This document shows, one piece after another, positions 22,092 to 22,359 of a stretch of DNA of 22,359 bases (its first letter is position 1; every line of letters begins with the position of its first letter). A program made the position numbers and the translations under genes. The stretch comes from Neisseria sicca 4320. GTDB lineage: Bacteria; Pseudomonadota; Gammaproteobacteria; Burkholderiales; Neisseriaceae. The stretch is taken from positions 1-22,359 of the forward strand of contig NZ_AEPF01000167.1 of the NCBI RefSeq assembly GCF_000193735.1, in the 5' to 3' direction. The notes beneath the pieces are model-generated. The model was not told the DNA's origin. It saw nothing but the letters and a program-made list of their open reading frames with translations, and ran no database searches.

Positions 22092-22170
22092 AGGATTTTT
22101 GTTTGTGGTTTGGGTGTTGGAGAAGGAATGGTTTGTTGTTTAAGGTTTTAACTTCGTTGAAGTTGAGGTT

Positions 22171-22197
22171 TTCAGACGACATTGGAGGCCGTCTGAA
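22171..22197. repeat. Inverted DUS pair with a foreign dialect
   Basis: TTCAGACGACAT (22171-22182, one mismatch to the local DUS) faces AGGCCGTCTGAA (22186-22197). The latter is the AG-DUS dialect of other Neisseria, not the local AGGTCGTCTGAA. The pair lies upstream of the transposase gene. Confidence 0.75.
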
Positions 22198-22235
22198 ATG
22201 TTGAAACAACAAAACCGTCAATCAAGCAACCGCGT

Positions 22236-22254
22236 GCGTGCGTACCGCACACAC
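22236..22254. repeat. REP-like element, right of the transposase
   Basis: GCGTGCGTACCGCACACAC, with the inner palindrome GTGCG-TAC-CGCAC (22238-22250), followed by CCTACG. It is the counterpart of the left copy and in the same orientation. After it, to the window end, I see nothing recognisable. Confidence 0.6.
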
Positions 22255-22359
22255 CCTACGCGTTGGTTTTTAAGTTCCGAGTGATTCATCGGTAGCAACT
22301 GTATTTTTCACCCCGTCGGGCAAAAATACCAAAACTCAAATCAAGCCGTTTGAATACCA

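Noticed and set aside
1..22359. CRISPR array, tRNA or rRNA genes
   Set aside because: I saw no regularly spaced repeats with unique spacers and no cloverleaf or rRNA-like sequence. The repeats present are DUS, Correia and REP-like elements.

Overview
The window is chromosomal DNA from a commensal Neisseria, most likely of the N. mucosa / N. sicca / N. macacae group. Three things point there. The gene content is neisserial. There are three Correia repeat elements. The 12-mer DNA uptake sequence AGGTCGTCTGAA (the AG-mucDUS dialect) is very dense: I count 26 perfect copies by eye, 18 of them forming nine inverted pairs. The species call is an inference from DUS dialect, not a measured identity.

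Layout. Positions 1-2557 (all minus strand): a Correia element end, a deoxynucleoside kinase, folK, a SirB-family membrane protein and an MnmM/YtqB-type methyltransferase. Positions 2580-7145 (minus): the conserved hisS - yfgM - der - hfq cluster, without the bamB gene that often sits between yfgM and der, and with der bracketed by two 107-bp Correia elements. Positions 7211-8321: an AT-rich 1.1-kb stretch with no convincing intact gene but with outer-membrane-protein-like debris. Positions 8322-10842: an RluA-type pseudouridine synthase (+) facing a cardiolipin synthase gene (-) that is frameshifted near its 5' end. Positions 10990-15623: the haem cluster hemD-hemX-hemY-hemE (-). Positions 15909-17721: cbpA-cbpM (DnaJ-like co-chaperone and its modulator) and a small four-helix membrane protein (-). 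Positions 17938-20183: corA (+), then an island carrying two tandem small peptide genes (-), closed by a second, truncated copy of the corA 3' end. Positions 20317-22359: an acyl-CoA thioesterase (+), a broken small lipoprotein gene (+), and a REP-associated tyrosine transposase (-) flanked by REP-like repeats.

The most interesting feature is the corA island. It encodes two previously easy-to-miss peptides of 49 and 52 residues with matching 15-residue double-glycine leaders (MKVLNQVELENVAGG and MKVLTQLELHNVSGG), good ribosome binding sites, and a candidate promoter with a perfect palindrome in its spacer. The predicted cores are basic, cysteine-free and rich in glycine and aromatic residues, and share a YD...G(F)xxG pattern. 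This looks like a two-peptide, microcin-like bacteriocin or signalling-peptide cassette without its own transporter or immunity gene here. The ~247-bp corA direct repeats on both sides suggest it was added by recombination and could be lost the same way.

Other themes: DUS copies are reused as intergenic hairpins (probable terminators), as the leader containing the Shine-Dalgarno of folK and hemD, and as coding sequence within hemD. Two genes (cls and the small lipoprotein) carry apparent single-base frameshifts.
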